From NCBI RefSeq assembly GCF_001687325.1, contig NZ_LZRD01000004.1:59135-123134 (forward strand): 64,000 nt of DNA. The letters are read 5' to 3'. Below the pieces are notes generated by a model, which saw nothing but the letters and a program-made list of their open reading frames with translations, did no database searches and was not told where the DNA came from. Of the stretch, positions 9,855-18,362 are shown piece after piece. Positions within the stretch are counted from its first letter, which is position 1. Each line of letters starts with the position of its first letter. The translations under genes were made by a program, and so were the position numbers. This DNA comes from Streptomyces sp. PTY087I2. GTDB taxonomy: Bacteria > Actinomycetota > Actinomycetes > Streptomycetales > Streptomycetaceae.

Positions 9855-9886
9855 GGGGCCGCTCGCCTGGTCGCGCGAGCGGCCCC
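9855..9886 (-). terminator. Terminator hairpin after the S1 protease gene
   Basis: Perfect 12-nt arms, GGGGCCGCTCGC at 9855-9866 and GCGAGCGGCCCC at 9875-9886, with an 8-nt loop. It lies 36 nt after the protease stop codon and upstream of the arcD promoter region. Confidence 0.65.
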
Positions 9887-9921
9887 GGCCGGCTCCTTGA
9901 GGGGGGTGCCCCCGTCGGCGC

Positions 9922-11121
9922 CTAGTTGGTGTTGAGCGTCAGCCCGTAGTAGCCGAGGGCGTCGTCGAGCGGCTGGAAGTAGGAGGAGCCGCGCGAGTTC
10001 ACCCCGCCGGTGCACTTCTGGTCGGTCGGGCCGCCGGAGGTCATGCCCTGGGCCTGGTTTCCGGAGATGTACGCGCCGCCGCTGTCGCCGCCCTCGACGC
10101 AGACGCTGGAGGTGGCCAGGCCGCTGACGACCGTGTCGGGGCCGCCGTTGCGGTCGACGTAGGTGACGGTGTTGTTGTACGAGCCGATCGTGCCGCAGGT
10201 CCAGCCGGTGGTGGCGCCGGACTTGCAGACCGCGGCGCCGGACGAGGCGCGGGTGCCGCCGCGTACGGCGACCGGGTTGCTGTTCCCCCAGGTGCCGACG
10301 CTGGTCGTGATCGAGTGACCGGAGTTGATGGTCAGGATGCCCATGTCGACGCTCCGGGTGCCGAGCGCGTACCGGGTCCTGTAGCCCTGGGCGAACGCCG
10401 CCCCGTCGTAGCGCAGGGTGTTGGTGACGCAGTGCCCGGCGGTCACCAGGTACTGCCGGCCGGAGCTGTCACGGGCGCCGTAGCCGACGGAACACCACTG
10501 GGTGGTGTTGTTGAACGTCATCTTGCTGCCGGGATAGATCGCGGCCTTGGCCTCCAGCTTCTCCTCGCCCCGGACGATCCGGACGGCGGAGCCGTGCTCG
10601 GCGGCCTTGGCGAGGAACGCCTGGGCGGCGGCTCCCCGCTCGTTGTTGACCTTCACGGTCACCTGGTCGGCGGGCAGGTCCACGGACCAGGCGACCACGC
10701 CGGAGGGCGTCTTGGCGGCGGCGGCCCGGTCCAGCTCGGCCTTGATTCCGTCCAGTGCGGCCTGGCCTCTGGCGGGCACGCGGGCATCGAGGCCGGCCTT
10801 CTCGATCCTCGCCGCCTCGGCCTGGTCCTCGGCGTTGACGGTCGGCCGGCCGGAGGCGTCGAAGAACGCTCCGTCGCCGGATATGCCCTGCTTCCGCAGA
10901 CCGGCGAGCTTGGTCTGCTGGGCGTCCTGCCGGTCCAGCCGGTCGACCGCGGCCTTCTCGCTCACACCGAGCGAAGCGGCCAACGCCCGGACCATCTCGG
11001 GCTGGTAGCGGGGAGTGGTCGCCCCGTCCTGTGCCTGGGCCATGCTCTGGGTGCCCAGAACCGTGGCGGCCGAGAGCAGGACGCCCGCGGCGGCAAGGCT
11101 GTACTTACGTGTGTTGCGCAC
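9922..11121 (-). CDS. Secreted S1-family serine protease with N-terminal prodomain (streptogrisin/alpha-lytic type)
   Basis: The product is 399 aa. GTG 11121 follows GGAAGGAATCAGC. A signal peptide (RNTRKYSLAAAGVLLSAATVLG, then AQAQ) precedes a prodomain of about 165 residues, rich in Ala and Lys and resembling the alpha-lytic protease pro-region, which folds and then is cleaved. The mature chymotrypsin-like domain starts near KAAIYPGSKMTFNN. The triad is visible as His in TAGHCV, Asp in SVDMGIL and Ser in EGGDSGGAY. Cys pairs typical of streptogrisins are present (WCSVGY/GHC, VCKSG/WTCG, VCVEGG/KCTGG). An extracellular peptidase is expected. The gene is monocistronic, and a bipartite box lies at 11241-11269, 119 nt upstream of the start. 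Confidence 0.93.
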   Translation of the reverse strand: MRNTRKYSLAAAGVLLSAATVLGTQSMAQAQDGATTPRYQPEMVRALAASLGVSEKAAVDRLDRQDAQQTKLAGLRKQGISGDGAFFDASGRPTVNAEDQAEAARIEKAGLDARVPARGQAALDGIKAELDRAAAAKTPSGVVAWSVDLPADQVTVKVNNERGAAAQAFLAKAAEHGSAVRIVRGEEKLEAKAAIYPGSKMTFNNTTQWCSVGYGARDSSGRQYLVTAGHCVTNTLRYDGAAFAQGYRTRYALGTRSVDMGILTINSGHSITTSVGTWGNSNPVAVRGGTRASSGAAVCKSGATTGWTCGTIGSYNNTVTYVDRNGGPDTVVSGLATSSVCVEGGDSGGAYISGNQAQGMTSGGPTDQKCTGGVNSRGSSYFQPLDDALGYYGLTLNTN

Positions 11122-11240
11122 GCTGATTCCTTCCGGATGACAGCCGGAAACCCGTATGGGGGGTGAAGCGCCGGGCCCCGGCCGGCGGCGGGTTCCGAAC
11201 TCGCCGCGAGCTGAACTATTGAGGCCCGGCGTTCGCCGGG

Positions 11241-11269
11241 ATACCCGGATCGGCGCATTCACGGATACG
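11241..11269 (-). promoter_or_regulatory. Bipartite upstream box, copy 1 (S1 protease)
   Basis: On the minus strand the sequence reads CGTATCCGTG, 12 nt, CGGGTAT. The same arrangement occurs at 12948-12975, 13143-13171 and 16711-16739. The box is 119 nt before the protease start. It could be a promoter (17-nt spacing between CGTATC and GGGTAT) or an operator. Confidence 0.5.
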
Positions 11270-11315
11270 CAGATAATGCGAGGGGAGCTTCAGGGGATCG
11301 GAACCCCAAAGCGCC

Positions 11316-12875
11316 CTAGAGCCGCCGGAGTTCCCACAGGCGCCAGATGGCGTCCTCGGCGAGGAGATGTCCGCCGAGGACGGAGGAACGCGTCACGACC
11401 TGACGCTGTTTGTGCCAGACGGGAATCAGCGGAGCGTCCTTCGCGATCGTGTCCTGGACCGCCCGGAACCGCTGCATGGCTTTGCTGCGGTCGGTGAACC
11501 GCTGGGTGTCCCTGATGGCGTGGTCGACCTCGGCCGACGCGTAGCCGTTCCCCAGGACGTTGCCGGTCCCCACCAATGGCTGGACGAATGTGTCCGCGTC
11601 GGGGAAGTCCGGTATCCACTGATAGAGGTGGACGTCGAACTCGCCCTTCAGACAGCGTTTCTGGTACGTGGTGAAGTCGCGCTCCTCGACCAGCTCGACC
11701 CGGAACAGACCGTCCTTCTCCCACTGCTTCTTCAGCGCGCGCGCCTCGACGGCGGCGATACCGGTCTGGTGGCCGAGTCTGATGCGTACCGGAGTCGTGA
11801 CCCCTGCGGACCGCAGACGCTGGGCGGCGTACGCCGCGTCCGCCTCCGGGTAGCGGTCGAAGAACGCCGTGCTGTGTCCGACGACGCCTTGCGGGACGAG
11901 CGAGTACAGCGGCGTCACCGTGTGCTCGAACACCTCGCTCGCCAGGTGCCCGCGGTCGACGAGCGAGGCCAGGGCTCTGCGCGTCTCGGGGTGCCCCAAG
12001 GGTTCGCGCGGGGAGCGCATGTTCAGCACGAGGTAGTGCGCCTCGGCGCTGTCGCCGGCGGAGAGGCGTACGTCCGCGTCGCTGGGGTCGATCCCGGCGA
12101 GGGTGGCGGCCGGAAGTCCCGCGTAGGCGATGTCGACCGTTCGGGCGTTCCAGGCCTCCTCGACGTTCTGCGATGTCTCGAAGTAGTGGACCTCGACCGC
12201 GACCCCGCGCTTGGTCACGGCGCCGTCGTACGCCGCGTTCGGTTTCAGGGTGATGGACTTCTTGGCCGTGTAGGACGCGATGACATAGGGCCCCGACCCC
12301 GAGGCGCTCTTCTCCTCCCGCAGCCGGTCCGCCGGGAACTCCGCCGGGTCGACGATGGCCCCGGCCCCCGTGGCGATTTTCGACGGCCAGGTGGCATCCG
12401 CGGTCGCGAGGTGGAACGTCACGAGGGAACCCCGGGCGTCCACGGAAAGGAGATTCGCGAACAACGGCCCCGGACCCAGCGGATCGCGGATCCGCAGAAT
12501 GCGCTCGAACGAATGCTTCACCGCCGTCGCCGTGAGGGGGTTCCCGTTGGAGAACGTGAGGCCGTCCCGGAGTTCGCACCGGTACGCGGTGAGTGCGGCG
12601 GAGGTGAATTCACAGGACTCGGCGGCGTCGGGTTTCGGGGTGGGCGACCCCGGCTCGAAGGTGAGCAGGTTCTGGTAAATGTTGGTGAAAACCGCCCAGG
12701 AACCGGCGTCGTACACCCCGGCGGGGTCCAGTCCGGCCAGAACGCTGGAAGTCCCGATGGTGATGGGCTTTTCGTCCGCGGTCTCGGCGGGGGATAACTG
12801 GCAGCCACTGGCGAACAGGAGTGCGAAAGATCCTGCCACGATTCCGGGGCGGATGAATTTCATGGAGGTGCTCAT
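11316..12875 (-). CDS. Oligopeptide/dipeptide-type ABC substrate-binding lipoprotein, orphan
   Basis: The 519-aa product has the SBP_bac_5 (DppA/OppA) architecture: an N-terminal TIGTSSVLAGLDPAGVYD segment, LRDGLTFSNGNPLTATAVKHSFERIL, and a C-terminal DAPLIPVWHKQR. The signal peptide ends in the lipobox LFASGC, so Cys25 should be lipidated and the protein tethered to the outer face of the membrane. ATG 12875 follows AAGGGACCC; ATG 12863 (MKFIRPG) is an alternative. No permease or ATPase gene is adjacent, so it either serves a transporter encoded elsewhere or acts as a sensor. It has the bipartite box 72 nt upstream. Confidence 0.9.
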   Translation of the reverse strand: MSTSMKFIRPGIVAGSFALLFASGCQLSPAETADEKPITIGTSSVLAGLDPAGVYDAGSWAVFTNIYQNLLTFEPGSPTPKPDAAESCEFTSAALTAYRCELRDGLTFSNGNPLTATAVKHSFERILRIRDPLGPGPLFANLLSVDARGSLVTFHLATADATWPSKIATGAGAIVDPAEFPADRLREEKSASGSGPYVIASYTAKKSITLKPNAAYDGAVTKRGVAVEVHYFETSQNVEEAWNARTVDIAYAGLPAATLAGIDPSDADVRLSAGDSAEAHYLVLNMRSPREPLGHPETRRALASLVDRGHLASEVFEHTVTPLYSLVPQGVVGHSTAFFDRYPEADAAYAAQRLRSAGVTTPVRIRLGHQTGIAAVEARALKKQWEKDGLFRVELVEERDFTTYQKRCLKGEFDVHLYQWIPDFPDADTFVQPLVGTGNVLGNGYASAEVDHAIRDTQRFTDRSKAMQRFRAVQDTIAKDAPLIPVWHKQRQVVTRSSVLGGHLLAEDAIWRLWELRRL

Positions 12876-12947
12876 GGGTCCCTTGGTCATGGGCATGGCG
12901 ATGCTGTGCGTCGGTGGATGGAACCTAGTGACAGAGCGTGCGCGTTT

Positions 12948-12975
12948 TTATCCGGGGGCGTGAATCACGGATACG
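12948..12975 (-). promoter_or_regulatory. Bipartite upstream box, copy 2 (orphan binding lipoprotein)
   Basis: On the minus strand the sequence reads CGTATCCGTG, 11 nt, CGGATAA, ending 72 nt before the lipoprotein start. The first half is identical to copies 1 and 3; the spacing is one base shorter. Confidence 0.5.
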
Positions 12976-13142
12976 GCGTTGTGCGTACGGACCGGCCCGC
13001 TCCGGTGCGTGGCGCGGCGGGGCCGCGGAGATGGGCGCACGCCTCGTCCGCCGTCGCCGGACCCCGGTCGGCCGGATTCGGGGCGAGCGCGGCCGGGACT
13101 GCCCGTGGGGCGCCGGGATACGTACAGGGGGCGCACGAGATA

Positions 13143-13171
13143 CGTATAGGTGATCGGGTCATTCCGGATAT
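13143..13171 (+). promoter_or_regulatory. Bipartite upstream box, copy 4 (107-aa protein)
   Basis: On the plus strand the sequence reads CGTATAGGTG, 12 nt, CGGATAT, ending 57 nt before the start of the 107-aa gene. The first half differs at two of ten positions from the other copies; the second half is identical to copy 3. Confidence 0.45.
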
Positions 13172-13228
13172 TGAGGGCCGCGCGCGCCTCGTACGTTGGG
13201 GATACCGCGACATCGAGGAGATGGCGTC

Positions 13229-13552
13229 ATGGCCGAGCTCTACTTCCAGGTCAATGTCCCCACCCGGAACGCCGTGCAGCCCGAGCGGTGCGGCCTGCAC
13301 GTCTTCACCGGGTGCGCGGAGACCGAGACGGATGCCCTGCGCATCGCGCGCGAGGCGTGCGACGCGGCGGTCGCCGCCCAGAAGGCGGGCTTCGCCCTCC
13401 CGCGCCGGCGCCCGGACGGCTGGGGAGCGCGCGGCGTGCGGTCCGGCTGGGTGTTCGACTGGGCGGCGGCGACCGTGGCGGTCTGGGAGCACGACCGGAG
13501 CTTCTGGGCGGCCAAGCCCTTTCTGCCCCTGGAGACTCCTCGCGCCCGGTGA
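13229..13552 (+). CDS. Hypothetical protein, 107 aa
   Basis: Not recognised. ATG 13229 follows GAGGAG at 8 nt, a strong ribosome site, and codon bias is typical of a real gene. The product is soluble-looking with no signal peptide or membrane segment. It starts MAELYFQVNVPTRNAVQPE, has a central Ala-rich helix (TDALRIAREACDAAVAAQKAG) and a Trp-rich C-terminal half (WGARGV, GWVFDWAAATVAVWEHDRSFW). The bipartite box upstream links it to the neighbouring protease, lipoprotein and LAL regulator. Confidence 0.75.
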   Translation: MAELYFQVNVPTRNAVQPERCGLHVFTGCAETETDALRIAREACDAAVAAQKAGFALPRRRPDGWGARGVRSGWVFDWAAATVAVWEHDRSFWAAKPFLPLETPRAR

Positions 13553-13560
13553 GCCCGGCT

Positions 13561-13640
13561 CCGGTGAGCTCAGACCCCTTGAACTCGGCCGGTGAACTCA
13601 CATCTGCACTCAGCCGGTGAGCTCACATCCGGTGAGCGAG
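13561..13640. repeat. Short direct repeats CCGGTGARCTCA
   Basis: CCGGTGAGCTCA begins at 13561, CCGGTGAACTCACATC at 13589, CCGGTGAGCTCACATC at 13614, and a partial copy CCGGTGAGCGAG at 13629. Each full unit contains GTGARCTCA(C), which is self-complementary in the G version. The array fills the 70-nt gap between the convergent 107-aa and LAL genes and runs over the LAL stop codon, so it may act as a bidirectional terminator or a protein-binding site. Confidence 0.6.
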
Positions 13641-16391
13641 GTCGCGGCGGGAGAGCGCGCCGGTCTTCCGCATGGCACCGGCGATGTGCTGCTCCACGGT
13701 CCGCGGGGAGAGATGCAGGGTCGCGGCGATCTCCCGGTTGGTCAGTCCGGAGGACGCGAGCTGGGCGACCTCCGCCTCCCGGGGGGACAGCTGGTCGGAG
13801 TGCGACGGCCGCCCGGGCGGCCGCCCCTTCTTGGCGGGCTGCCGGGTACGCAGCAGGGCCCTGGCCCGCGTCGCGTCCCAGACGGCGCCCAGGTCGGTGA
13901 AGTGCTGGGCGCAGGCCTCCAGCTCGGCGATGGCCGAGGCAGTGGTGGCGCGGTCGCACGCGGTGGCGGCGGAAGCCTCACCTGACGCACTCGCACGGTC
14001 CTCCCCGGCTTCCCCGTCCTCCCCGCCCCCCGCATCCGCCGCCAGCACACACCGCCCCGCGCACTCCGTGGTCAGTGCCTCGCTGTAGGGGCGCGGAAGC
14101 TCCGCGTACGCGGCCGCCGCCTCCCGGTACGACTCGGCCGCCGCCAGCAGACCGTCCGGCCGCCCTTCAGCCAGCGCCTCGTTCTCCGCCAGTACGGCCC
14201 GGCTCCAGGTCAGCGCGGCTCGGGCGGCGGGTGCGTCCGCCTCGCCGAGGCCCTGGGCGAAGTCGCGGACCATGGCGTGGGCCGTGGCCATGTCGCCCGC
14301 CCTGGCCAGGGCCTCCACGGCCCACGGCGCGAGTTCCGCGGCCCAGGGCCACACCCCCTTCTCGGCCACCACCGGCCACGCCGCCCGCGCCTGCTCCGCC
14401 GCGTCGGCCACCTCCTGGCGGGCCAGCGTCAGGCGGATCACGGCGCCGGCCGCGGTCGCGCCCAGGGGCACCGGCAGGTTCTCCGTACCGAACGTGCCGC
14501 GCTGGGACAGCCAGGACCGGGCCTCTCCCCAGTCCCCCTGGGCGACGGCGAGGAGGCCGCGTACGACGTAGGCGTCGGAGGAGAGGAACGGCATGTCCGC
14601 GGTGTCGGCGACGAAGTCCTCGCACCGCTTGGCCAGGCCCAGCCACTGGCCGGTCCACCACGCCTGGAGCAGCAGCGTTCCCGACGCGCTGTGCTCGGTG
14701 TACGGTGCGCCGCTGCGCGTCGCCAGCTCGCGCCCCTCGGCCAGCAGGCTGTCCACGCGGCGGTAGAAGCCGAGCCAGACGGCGGAGTCCGCGGCGTTGC
14801 ACATACCGCGCGCCGCCTGCCGGACGCAGGCCGGGTCCGTGCTGTGCACGGGCAGCCGCTCCACCAGGTCCCAGGCCTCGGGGTCGGCCCAACTCATGGC
14901 GAGCCCCACGTGGTTGGCCAGCACCGCCGTCCGCATGGCGTCGTCCCCGCTGTCGTCGGCGGCGGCCGAGGCCTTGATCAGCCACCCCCGGTGGACGTCG
15001 AGGGAAGCGCCCGGCCAGTAGGGGGTGACCAGGGCCGCCATCGCGCGGGCGGCCAGCGCGGACCGCACCTCGCGCAGTTCGGCGGCGGCGACCTCCAGGA
15101 CCCGCCAGCCCTCCTCGAACCGGCCCATCTGGTTGGAGAGCATCAGCCCCAGGTCGAGCCGCAGCTCCCCGCGTACGGCCGGGGGAAGATCCGCGTCCCG
15201 CACGATCTGCTCCAGCACCTCCACGGTCTGGTCCGAGCGCAGCCCGGTCACCGCGTTGCGGGCCAGCAGCGGCGCCAGCCGGGCCCGGGCCTGCGGGGGG
15301 ATGCCGGGGGTGGCGAGCGTCCGCTCCAGAAGGGTGATCGCCTCCTGGTGCCGGCCGGACGCCGCCGCCGACTCGGCCGCCTTCTCCACCGCCCTGAGCC
15401 AGCCGCGGTACTCGCCGGCCGCCCGGTGGTGCTCGCCCACGGCCGCCCACGGCACGGGCTGTCTGCGGCTGAGCGCAGCGGCCGCCCGCCGGTGCAGATC
15501 CTGCCGTACGGGCCCGGGCACGGTGTCCCGTACGGCAGCGGCGGCCAGCGGCACGGCGAAGCCGTAACGCCCCTCGCCCAGTTCCGCCAGGGCCGCGCTC
15601 TCCAGGGCCCGCAACAGCGCGTCGCTCCCCGGTACGGCCCCGAGCCCCGACACCGCGATCAGCTCGTCCCGGGCGGCGGGCCCGTCCAGGACGGCGGCCG
15701 CCCAGACCAGCGGCCGGTGCGCCGAGGGCACCGCGTACGTACGGCTGAGCACCAGCTCCGCCAGCCGGGCCGGCACCCCGGCCGCGGCCACCTCGGCGGC
15801 CGTGCCGGTGAAGGCGGGCCGCTGTTCCCGCAGCACGGCCAGCAGATCGACGACCGCCCGGGGAACTCCACCGGTGCGCTCGTACAGCGCGCTCACGGCC
15901 TCGGCCGTACAGCTCTCGCCCAGCACCTCCGCCGCAGCCCGCCGGACACGTTCCTCGTCCCAGGGCGCCAGGCGGTCCCCGAGCACCGTCAGCCGGAAGG
16001 GGTACGTCATGGCGGAGCCGCCCAACGGCATTCCGGGAACGGGGAGTTCCTCGGGCCGGAAGGTCACAGCGGCCGCCGATCCGGGCGCCATCCCCGCCAG
16101 CACCCGGCGCAGCGCTCGCAGCTCGTCCTCGTCCGCCCGGTGGACGTCGTCCACCAGCAACAGGGTCGGCTCCCGCCACACCTCGCCGTCCTCCGGCCGC
16201 CCGTCGCCGTCCCCGCACCGCCACCACAGGCGGACCACATCCGGCGTCTCGGGCAGCTCGGCGAGTTCGTGCAGCAGATGCGTCTTGCCCAGACCGGCGG
16301 AGCCCTCGACGAACAACAGCACCGGCCCGGCGTCACGGTCGGCGAAGGCGCGGGCGAGGGACCGCCGGGCAGAACCACACGTCGCGCTCAC
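13623..16391 (-). CDS. Large ATP-binding LuxR-family (LAL) transcriptional regulator
   Basis: The product is about 922 aa. An N-terminal ATPase domain has Walker A EGSAGLGKTHLL and Walker B PTLLLVDDVH. A long helical middle follows (tetratricopeptide-like, Ala/Leu-rich). The C-terminal LuxR helix-turn-helix reads QLSPREAEVAQLASSGLTNR and then EIAATLHLSPRTVEQHI. The order matches MalT/LAL activators, which bind DNA after ligand and ATP binding. GTG 16391 follows GAGGGTGGCGAC. ATG 16454 and farther starts are open in frame, so the N-terminus is uncertain. It is monocistronic, and the bipartite box lies at 16711-16739. It is the obvious candidate regulator of the shared-box genes, but this is inference. 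Confidence 0.88.
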   Translation of the reverse strand: MSATCGSARRSLARAFADRDAGPVLLFVEGSAGLGKTHLLHELAELPETPDVVRLWWRCGDGDGRPEDGEVWREPTLLLVDDVHRADEDELRALRRVLAGMAPGSAAAVTFRPEELPVPGMPLGGSAMTYPFRLTVLGDRLAPWDEERVRRAAAEVLGESCTAEAVSALYERTGGVPRAVVDLLAVLREQRPAFTGTAAEVAAAGVPARLAELVLSRTYAVPSAHRPLVWAAAVLDGPAARDELIAVSGLGAVPGSDALLRALESAALAELGEGRYGFAVPLAAAAVRDTVPGPVRQDLHRRAAAALSRRQPVPWAAVGEHHRAAGEYRGWLRAVEKAAESAAASGRHQEAITLLERTLATPGIPPQARARLAPLLARNAVTGLRSDQTVEVLEQIVRDADLPPAVRGELRLDLGLMLSNQMGRFEEGWRVLEVAAAELREVRSALAARAMAALVTPYWPGASLDVHRGWLIKASAAADDSGDDAMRTAVLANHVGLAMSWADPEAWDLVERLPVHSTDPACVRQAARGMCNAADSAVWLGFYRRVDSLLAEGRELATRSGAPYTEHSASGTLLLQAWWTGQWLGLAKRCEDFVADTADMPFLSSDAYVVRGLLAVAQGDWGEARSWLSQRGTFGTENLPVPLGATAAGAVIRLTLARQEVADAAEQARAAWPVVAEKGVWPWAAELAPWAVEALARAGDMATAHAMVRDFAQGLGEADAPAARAALTWSRAVLAENEALAEGRPDGLLAAAESYREAAAAYAELPRPYSEALTTECAGRCVLAADAGGGEDGEAGEDRASASGEASAATACDRATTASAIAELEACAQHFTDLGAVWDATRARALLRTRQPAKKGRPPGRPSHSDQLSPREAEVAQLASSGLTNREIAATLHLSPRTVEQHIAGAMRKTGALSRRDLAHRM

Positions 16392-16806
16392 GTCGCCACC
16401 CTCGCTCTCCGTCGCCCCGTGGCCCGGGCCCACCACAGTGATGCCCAGGCCCATTCTCGGCGAACGACAACGGACGTACCTCTTCACGGGCCGTCGCCCG
16501 AGGTCACGCTCCGCGCAGGTGGGAGGACGCGGATGCCCGGACGTACGGAAGGCCCTTCGGCGAAACGGCGCGCAGCGGAGCACGCCCGGCCGACTGCTGC
16601 CCACAGGGCGCAGGGCCCTTCCGGCTGGGACCCCGAAGGACGACGCGCGCAGGTTCCTTCCGCAGGCCCGGTCACCGCGGCCCGAAGCTATGCCACGGCG
16701 GTGTCTACGGATATCCGAGGAGGCGGTTCCACGGATACGCAATCAATGTCACCGGAGATACGGACGTGCCACCTGAGACAGAGCCGTCCCACGGGGGTCT
16801 GCCGGC
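16392..16806. other. Intergenic region upstream of the LAL regulator, 415 nt
   Basis: It holds bipartite box copy 3 at 16711-16739. Otherwise I see no gene. The LAL reading frame stays open to 16742, so a longer LAL N-terminus would occupy part of it. No clear hairpin follows the sdaA stop. Confidence 0.5.
16711..16739 (-). promoter_or_regulatory. Bipartite upstream box, copy 3 (LAL regulator)
   Basis: On the minus strand the sequence reads CGTATCCGTG, 12 nt, CGGATAT. It is 319 nt before GTG 16391 and 256 nt before the alternative ATG 16454. If the box is a promoter, the leader is long or the true start is farther upstream. Confidence 0.5.
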
Positions 16807-18192
16807 TCAGCACTCGATGATGTTCACCGCGAGCCCGCCCCGCGCCGTCTCCTTGTACTTCACGCTCATGTCCGCCCCGGTCTCCTTCATGGTCTTGATG
16901 ACCTTGTCGAGGGAGACCTTGTGGCTGCCGTCGCCCCGCAGCGCCATCCGCGCCGCCGTGACCGCCTTCACCGCCGCCATGCCGTTGCGCTCGATGCACG
17001 GGATCTGGACGAGGCCGCCGACCGGGTCGCAGGTCAGGCCCAGGTTGTGTTCCATGCCGATCTCGGCCGCGTTCTCCACCTGCTCGGGGGAGCCGCCGAG
17101 GACCTCGGCCAGGGCGCCGGCCGCCATCGAGCAGGCCGAGCCGACCTCGCCCTGGCAGCCGACCTCGGCGCCGGAGATCGAGGCGTTCTCCTTGAAGAGG
17201 AGGCCGATCGCGCCCGCCGCGAGGAGGAAGCGGACGACGCTGTCCTCCTTCTCCGCCTCGGTGCAGCCGTGGGACGCGAAGTTCATGTAGTAGTGCAGGA
17301 CGGCCGGGATGATGCCCGCCGCGCCGTTCGTCGGGGCGGTGACGACGCGGCCGCCCGCCGCGTTCTCCTCGTTGACCGCCATCGCGTAGAGGGTGATCCA
17401 CTCCATCGCGTGGGCCTGCGGGTCGCCCTCGGCGCGCAGCTGGCGGGCCGAGTTCGCGGCGCGGCGGCGGACCTTGAGGCCGCCGGGGAGGATGCCCTCG
17501 CGCGACATACCGCGCGAGACGCAGGCCTGCATGACGCGCCAGATGTCCAGCAGACCGGCGCGGATCTCCGCCTCGGTGCGCCAGGCCAGCTCGTTCTCCA
17601 GCATCATCGAGGAGATGGACAGACCGGTCTCGCGGGAGAGCCGCAGCAGTTCGTCGCCGGTGCGGAAGGGGTGTTTGAGGGCCGTGTCGTCCGGGACGAT
17701 CGGGTTCTCGCCGGCCACCGCGTCCTCGTCGACGACGAAGCCGCCGCCCACCGAGTAGTACGTCTTCTCCAGGACCGGGGCGCCCTCGGCGTCGTACGCG
17801 AAGATCGTCATGCCGTTGGCGTGGTACGGGAGCGCCTTGCGGCGGTGCAGGACCAGGTCGTCGTCGAAGGCGAACGGGATCTCGTGCATGCCCAGCAGGT
17901 TGATCCGGCCGGTGGCGCGGATCTCGTCCACGCGCGTGTCCGCCGTCTCCACGTCGACGGTCTGCGGCGACTCGCCCTCCAGGCCGAGCAGGACCGCCTT
18001 GGGCGTGCCGTGCCCGTGGCCGGTCGCGCCGAGCGAGCCGTACAGCTCGGCCCGTATCGAGGTCGTGTGCGCGAGCAGGCCCTCGTTCTTCAGGCGGCGC
18101 GCGAACATCCGGGCGGCCCTCATCGGGCCCACCGTGTGGGAGCTGGACGGGCCGATGCCGACCGAGAAGAGGTCGAAGACCGAGATGGCCAC
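16807..18192 (-). CDS. sdaA: L-serine ammonia-lyase (iron-sulfur type)
   Basis: The 461-aa single-chain enzyme deaminates L-serine to pyruvate and ammonia. GTG 18192 follows AAGGAG at 7 nt. The beta-type N-terminal domain opens with [20 protein letters not shown], the family signature. The alpha-type C-terminal domain carries the conserved cysteines [18 protein letters not shown] and IPCIERNG, which are expected to bind a 4Fe-4S cluster. It follows glyA on the same strand, but a 170-nt gap with a strong hairpin (18291-18334) lies between them, so it probably has its own promoter. Its position next to glyA fits serine-glycine balance. Confidence 0.96.
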   Translation of the reverse strand: MAISVFDLFSVGIGPSSSHTVGPMRAARMFARRLKNEGLLAHTTSIRAELYGSLGATGHGHGTPKAVLLGLEGESPQTVDVETADTRVDEIRATGRINLLGMHEIPFAFDDDLVLHRRKALPYHANGMTIFAYDAEGAPVLEKTYYSVGGGFVVDEDAVAGENPIVPDDTALKHPFRTGDELLRLSRETGLSISSMMLENELAWRTEAEIRAGLLDIWRVMQACVSRGMSREGILPGGLKVRRRAANSARQLRAEGDPQAHAMEWITLYAMAVNEENAAGGRVVTAPTNGAAGIIPAVLHYYMNFASHGCTEAEKEDSVVRFLLAAGAIGLLFKENASISGAEVGCQGEVGSACSMAAGALAEVLGGSPEQVENAAEIGMEHNLGLTCDPVGGLVQIPCIERNGMAAVKAVTAARMALRGDGSHKVSLDKVIKTMKETGADMSVKYKETARGGLAVNIIEC

Positions 18193-18241
18193 GGGAGGAC
18201 TCCTTGGGGGGTTGGAAGACGCCGTTGTCTGCCTGGGCGGT

Positions 18242-18268
18242 GCGGGACAAGCGGGGCAAGCGGGAGAA
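18242..18268. repeat. Three 9-nt tandem units upstream of sdaA
   Basis: GCGGGACAA, GCGGGGCAA and GCGGGAGAA run head to tail, 50 nt before the sdaA start. They sit where the promoter or a regulator site of sdaA would be expected. Confidence 0.5.
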
Positions 18269-18290
18269 AAGCAAAGCCGGAAGGCAAGGA

Positions 18291-18334
18291 ACGGGGCACC
18301 GCGCTCACTCTTCTCAGTGTGCGCGGTGCCCCGT
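18291..18334 (-). terminator. Strong terminator hairpin after glyA
   Basis: Perfect 13-nt arms, ACGGGGCACCGCG at 18291-18303 and CGCGGTGCCCCGT at 18322-18334, with a small inner stem CACT/AGTG. It is 28 nt after the glyA stop and marks the end of the gcvT-gcvH-glyA unit. Confidence 0.8.
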
Positions 18335-18362
18335 CACGATGCGCGGAACCGCAGGCCGGGTG

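Larger units (their letters stand above)
12876..13228. other. Divergent intergenic region, 353 nt
   Basis: It separates the minus-strand lipoprotein gene from the plus-strand 107-aa gene. It contains bipartite box 2 (minus strand) and box 4 (plus strand), each oriented toward the gene it precedes. Between them are GC-rich sequence and two ATACGTA-type segments near 13119 and 13141. Confidence 0.55.

Noticed and set aside
11122..11240. CGGGATACCCGG-like sequence near 11238-11249 as an operator
   Set aside because: Short and partly explained by the bipartite box; not reported on its own.
13223..13552. Start of the 107-aa gene at 13196
   Set aside because: The longer form has no ribosome site; the site at 13215-13220 fits ATG 13229.
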